Shown: positions 6,200 through 7,574 of the stretch, piece by piece
Layout: each line of letters starts with the position of its first letter
Position numbering within the stretch: position 1 is the first letter of the stretch
From: Actinomycetota bacterium
Lineage (GTDB): Bacteria > Actinomycetota > Aquicultoria > Aquicultorales > Aquicultoraceae
Direction of reading: 5' to 3'
NCBI GenBank assembly: GCA_030017355.1
Contig: JASEIR010000021.1
Location: forward strand, 5,590-13,163
DNA: 7,574 nt
Made by a program: the position numbers and the translations under genes
The notes under the pieces: model-generated
What the model was told of the DNA's origin: nothing
What the model saw: only the letters and a program-made list of their open reading frames with translations
Database searches by the model: none

Positions 6200-6268
6200 C
6201 TTAGAAAGATTAAGCAGAATGCATACTCCATAGGCATAAAATTCACAATCGCTTGTATCTTTTCTAAG
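6200..6268 (+). other. long bulged stem-loop
   Basis: An 11-bp arm CTTAGAAAGAT pairs with its complement carrying one extra T (6257-6268). A second helix AAGC/GCTT lies inside across a small internal loop. The total is about 15 pairs, which is unlikely by chance in so short a stretch. A competing 7-bp pairing, ATTAAGC (6209-6215) with GCTTAAT (6269-6275 or 6302-6308), is also possible. Confidence 0.5.
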
Positions 6269-6331
6269 GCTTAATAGAATGCTAATATAGCTTTACTTGG
6301 GGCTTAATAGCAAAAATTTCCTGGTAATTAG

Positions 6332-6351
6332 TATCACCATATTGGGTGATA
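6332..6351. promoter_or_regulatory. inverted repeat, candidate operator
   Basis: TATCACC (6332-6338), six bases, GGTGATA (6345-6351) form a perfect 7-bp-arm palindrome of about two helical turns, the size of a dimeric regulator site. The left arm begins with GTATCA, a word also found at 6046-6051 and 6374-6379. Confidence 0.45.
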
Positions 6352-6433
6352 TATTAACGCTTAACAAATTCGAGTATCATTGTTAGAAGTGACATAGAAG
6401 TGCTTAAAGGGCACTATATAGGATAGCCATATA

Positions 6434-6472
6434 TTGAAAAGCAAAAAGTTTCCAGGTTATTTTGAGTACAAT
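6434..6472 (+). promoter_or_regulatory. candidate proximal promoter of the LuxR-type gene
   Basis: TTGAAA (6434-6439), an 18-base spacer and TATTTT (6458-6463) form a weak -35/-10 pair. TACAAT (6467-6472) is an alternative -10 matching 5 of 6. Either would start transcription upstream of the GC hairpin at 6508-6528, so that hairpin would lie in the leader. Confidence 0.3.
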
Positions 6473-6507
6473 TGAAATAGGCAAAGGCCGGAGAATAAAA
6501 GAGCAGG

Positions 6508-6540
6508 AGGGGGGTTTAAGCCCCCCTTAGATTATTGTTT
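6508..6540 (+). terminator. GC hairpin with weak T-rich tail: terminator or attenuator before the LuxR-type gene
   Basis: AGGGGGGT (6508-6515) pairs with GCCCCCCT (6520-6527) around a TTAA tetraloop, the strongest hairpin in the window. The tail TTAGATTATTGTTTG is T-rich but interrupted. It may end an upstream RNA or act as an attenuator. CCCCTT (6523-6528) is also complementary to AAGGGG (6564-6569), the ribosome site of the next gene, so two exclusive pairings exist. Confidence 0.55.
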
Positions 6541-6573
6541 GTCAGAAATTTAACTAACTAAGAAAGGGGTAAG

Positions 6574-7203
6574 ATGCCACTGATTAAAGTGCTAATTGCA
6601 GGTAGCTATGTTTTACTAAGAGAAGCATTAAAGTCAATACTTGCAGCAGAACAGGATATTGAAATTATTGGAATAGCTTCCTCAGTAGATGAAGCAGTCG
6701 AAACCATTTCTAAACAGGAACCAGATATAGTAATAGTAAGCCTCCTAAAACCTAACGTAGCCACCTCGAGCCTAATTAAAAAATCGAGAAAGATAAACCC
6801 GCATGTAAAATTTGTCACAATTGTCGATGTTAACCCTACTGATACGCTCCAAGAGCTCCTAGAAATGAAGGTGTCCAGCGTGCTCTCAATCAATTCTGAG
6901 CCGGAGTTTCTGAAATTAGCCGTACGAAAGGCATTTGAGGGCGATACATATATAGACCCAAGCATTAGTCAAAAGGTAAACAACGGGGGATCAAAGCCCG
7001 AAGAATATAAATTATCGTCCAGGCAACTTCAAATACTAAAGATGGTTGCTCAGGGGTATACAAATAAGAGAATTTCAGCCGAGTTAAATATAAGCCAAGA
7101 TACAGTTAAGACACACGTTCGAATCATTTTTAAAAAGCTTAAAGCCGTGGATCGGGCCCAAGCAGTCTCAAAAGCCTATAGTCTAGGCATCCTCAACGGT
7201 TAA
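6574..7203 (+). CDS. LuxR/NarL-type regulator with aspartate-less receiver domain
   Basis: A 209-residue protein with NarL/FixJ layout: receiver domain (about 4-120), linker, and LuxR helix-turn-helix (about 146-209). The DNA-binding domain is canonical: LSSRQLQILKMVAQGYTNKRI, then SQDTVKTHVRIIFKKL. The receiver keeps the fold pattern but not the chemistry. The acidic pair after strand 1 is Gly10-Ser11 (VLIAGSY, where LIADDH is usual). The phosphoacceptor Asp is Ser56 (IVIVSLLKP), and the Lys after strand 5 aligns with Ile106 (VLSINS). Thr82 is kept. Phosphorylation by a histidine kinase is therefore very unlikely, and no kinase gene is adjacent. Its signal may be a ligand, a partner protein or its own amount. 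The ribosome site AAAGGGG (6563-6569) is four bases before the ATG. A 370-base-plus non-coding region precedes it. Targets are unknown. Confidence 0.92.
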   Translation: MPLIKVLIAGSYVLLREALKSILAAEQDIEIIGIASSVDEAVETISKQEPDIVIVSLLKPNVATSSLIKKSRKINPHVKFVTIVDVNPTDTLQELLEMKVSSVLSINSEPEFLKLAVRKAFEGDTYIDPSISQKVNNGGSKPEEYKLSSRQLQILKMVAQGYTNKRISAELNISQDTVKTHVRIIFKKLKAVDRAQAVSKAYSLGILNG

Positions 7204-7235
7204 TCTATTTCTATTTAGTGTTCAGTTAACCTTTT
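7198..7235 (+). terminator. weak possible terminator after the LuxR-type gene
   Basis: GGTTAA (7198-7203, including the stop codon) can pair with TTAACC (7226-7231) around a 22-base loop, followed by TTTT (7232-7235). The stem is AT-rich and the loop large, so termination would be inefficient. Confidence 0.22.
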
Positions 7236-7255
7236 AGTATTCTACAATTAGCACT

Positions 7256-7574
7256 TTACAGCCAGTTCATAGGATCTACAGGATTTCCATTTACTCTGAC
7301 CTCGAAATGAAGATGTGGCCCTGTAGAAAGTCCTGTTGATCCAACACGTGAAATAATTTGTCCCTGACTTACGAACTGGCCAACATCTACTAGCAGACTC
7401 GAGTTATGACCGTAGAGGGTAGATATTCCACCACCATGGCTTATAACCACGGTATTTCCATACCCTCCCGACCAGCCTGCAACAATTACTGTCCCGCTTT
7501 GGGCTGCTCTAACTGGTGTACCGTATGGCACACCAAAATCTACCCCGGTATGCAGGCGAGAGTAATGTAGTATT
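7256..7574 (-). CDS. M23-family metallopeptidase (LytM domain), partial
   Basis: The C-terminal 105 codons of a peptidase whose 5' part lies beyond the window's right edge; the frame is open to base 7574. M23 enzymes are zinc endopeptidases cutting peptidoglycan peptide cross-links outside the membrane. The ligands visible are His and Asp in LHTGVDFG and the second His of HLHFEV. The loop [17 protein letters not shown] and the phrase YGHNSSL are typical, and the protein ends at NPVDPMNWL, the usual close of this domain. The metal site is complete, so this looks like an active hydrolase rather than a degenerate NlpD/EnvC-type activator. The N-terminal part (signal peptide, coiled coil, LysM or SH3) cannot be seen. 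It is convergent with the LuxR-type gene with 52 bases between them. A GTG inside the domain is not the real start. Confidence 0.93.
   Translation of the reverse strand, partial: ILHYSRLHTGVDFGVPYGTPVRAAQSGTVIVAGWSGGYGNTVVISHGGGISTLYGHNSSLLVDVGQFVSQGQIISRVGSTGLSTGPHLHFEVRVNGNPVDPMNWL

Larger units (their letters stand above)
6210..6521. repeat. six dispersed GCTTAA hexamers
   Basis: GCTTAA occurs on the + strand at 6269, 6302, 6359 and 6402, and inverted (TTAAGC) at 6210 and 6516. Two copies extend to GGCTTAATAG (6268-6277 and 6301-6310), exactly 33 bases apart or about three helical turns. With this AT-rich composition well under one copy is expected by rough estimate. Confidence 0.5.
6178..6540 (+). 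ncRNA. candidate untranslated RNA or long leader of the LuxR-type gene
   Basis: This stretch has no convincing reading frame or ribosome site. It is bounded by the TATAAT at 6166-6171 and by the GC hairpin at 6508-6528. Inside, CTTAGAAAGAT (6200-6210) pairs with ATCTTTTCTAAG (6257-6268) with one bulged T. AAGC (6212-6215) with GCTT (6251-6254) and ATGC (6219-6222) with GCAT (6234-6237) extend the stem inward. Further short hairpins are TATCACC/GGTGATA (6332-6351) and AGTGC/GCACT (6399-6415). It does not resemble tmRNA, RNase P, SRP or 6S RNA. It could be a roughly 360-base RNA or the start of a long LuxR-gene mRNA; transcription itself is inferred. Confidence 0.3.

Noticed and set aside
6178..6540. 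Known housekeeping RNAs (tmRNA, 6S, SRP, RNase P) or tRNA genes in the large gap
   Set aside because: None of their conserved motifs is present, such as a T-loop GTTCGA, the SRP tetraloop region or a CCA-ended acceptor stem.

Overview
The window reads as a compact stretch of chromosome from a Gram-positive-type (monoderm) bacterium of low to moderate GC. The evidence is purine-rich Shine-Dalgarno sites, TTG starts on two genes, and a hemE-hemH-hemY gene order like that of Bacillus. Several proteins (the ferrochelatase start 'AFGGP', the NarL-type regulator, the M23 peptidase) would fit either a Firmicute or a deep-branching actinobacterium, and I cannot resolve this further. There is no sign of phage, insertion sequences or CRISPR.

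Layout: (1) 1-78 holds the terminator of an upstream gene. (2) 79-861 (+) is an inositol-monophosphatase-family protein, whose stop overlaps by 4 bp the stop of a MarR regulator on the other strand (858-1277). (3) 1278-1550 is a divergent control region. It has a perfect 9-bp-arm inverted repeat on the marR -10 box, and an extended -10 followed by a GC-richer leader before hemE. (4) 1551-5063 (+) is a tight hemE-hemH-hemY operon. It takes uroporphyrinogen III to coproporphyrinogen III, oxidises a porphyrinogen and inserts iron. (5) 5066-5947 (-) is a DehI-fold protein, convergent with hemY and only 2 bp from it. (6) 5948-6573 is a 626-bp non-coding region, the least ordinary part of the window. 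It has three hairpins or operators, a consensus TATAAT, a long bulged stem-loop, six copies of a GCTTAA hexamer and a strong GC hairpin. (7) 6574-7203 (+) is a LuxR/NarL-type regulator whose receiver domain has lost its phosphorylation residues. (8) 7256-7574 (-) is the C-terminal part of an M23 peptidase cut by the window edge.

The clearest functional unit is the heme operon, with the divergent MarR protein as a candidate local regulator. HemQ/ChdC, needed to finish the coproporphyrin-dependent route, is not in the window. The most promising candidates for undescribed biology are the 626-bp region with its aspartate-less regulator, and the DehI-fold protein that appears to lack the dehalogenase catalytic Asp.
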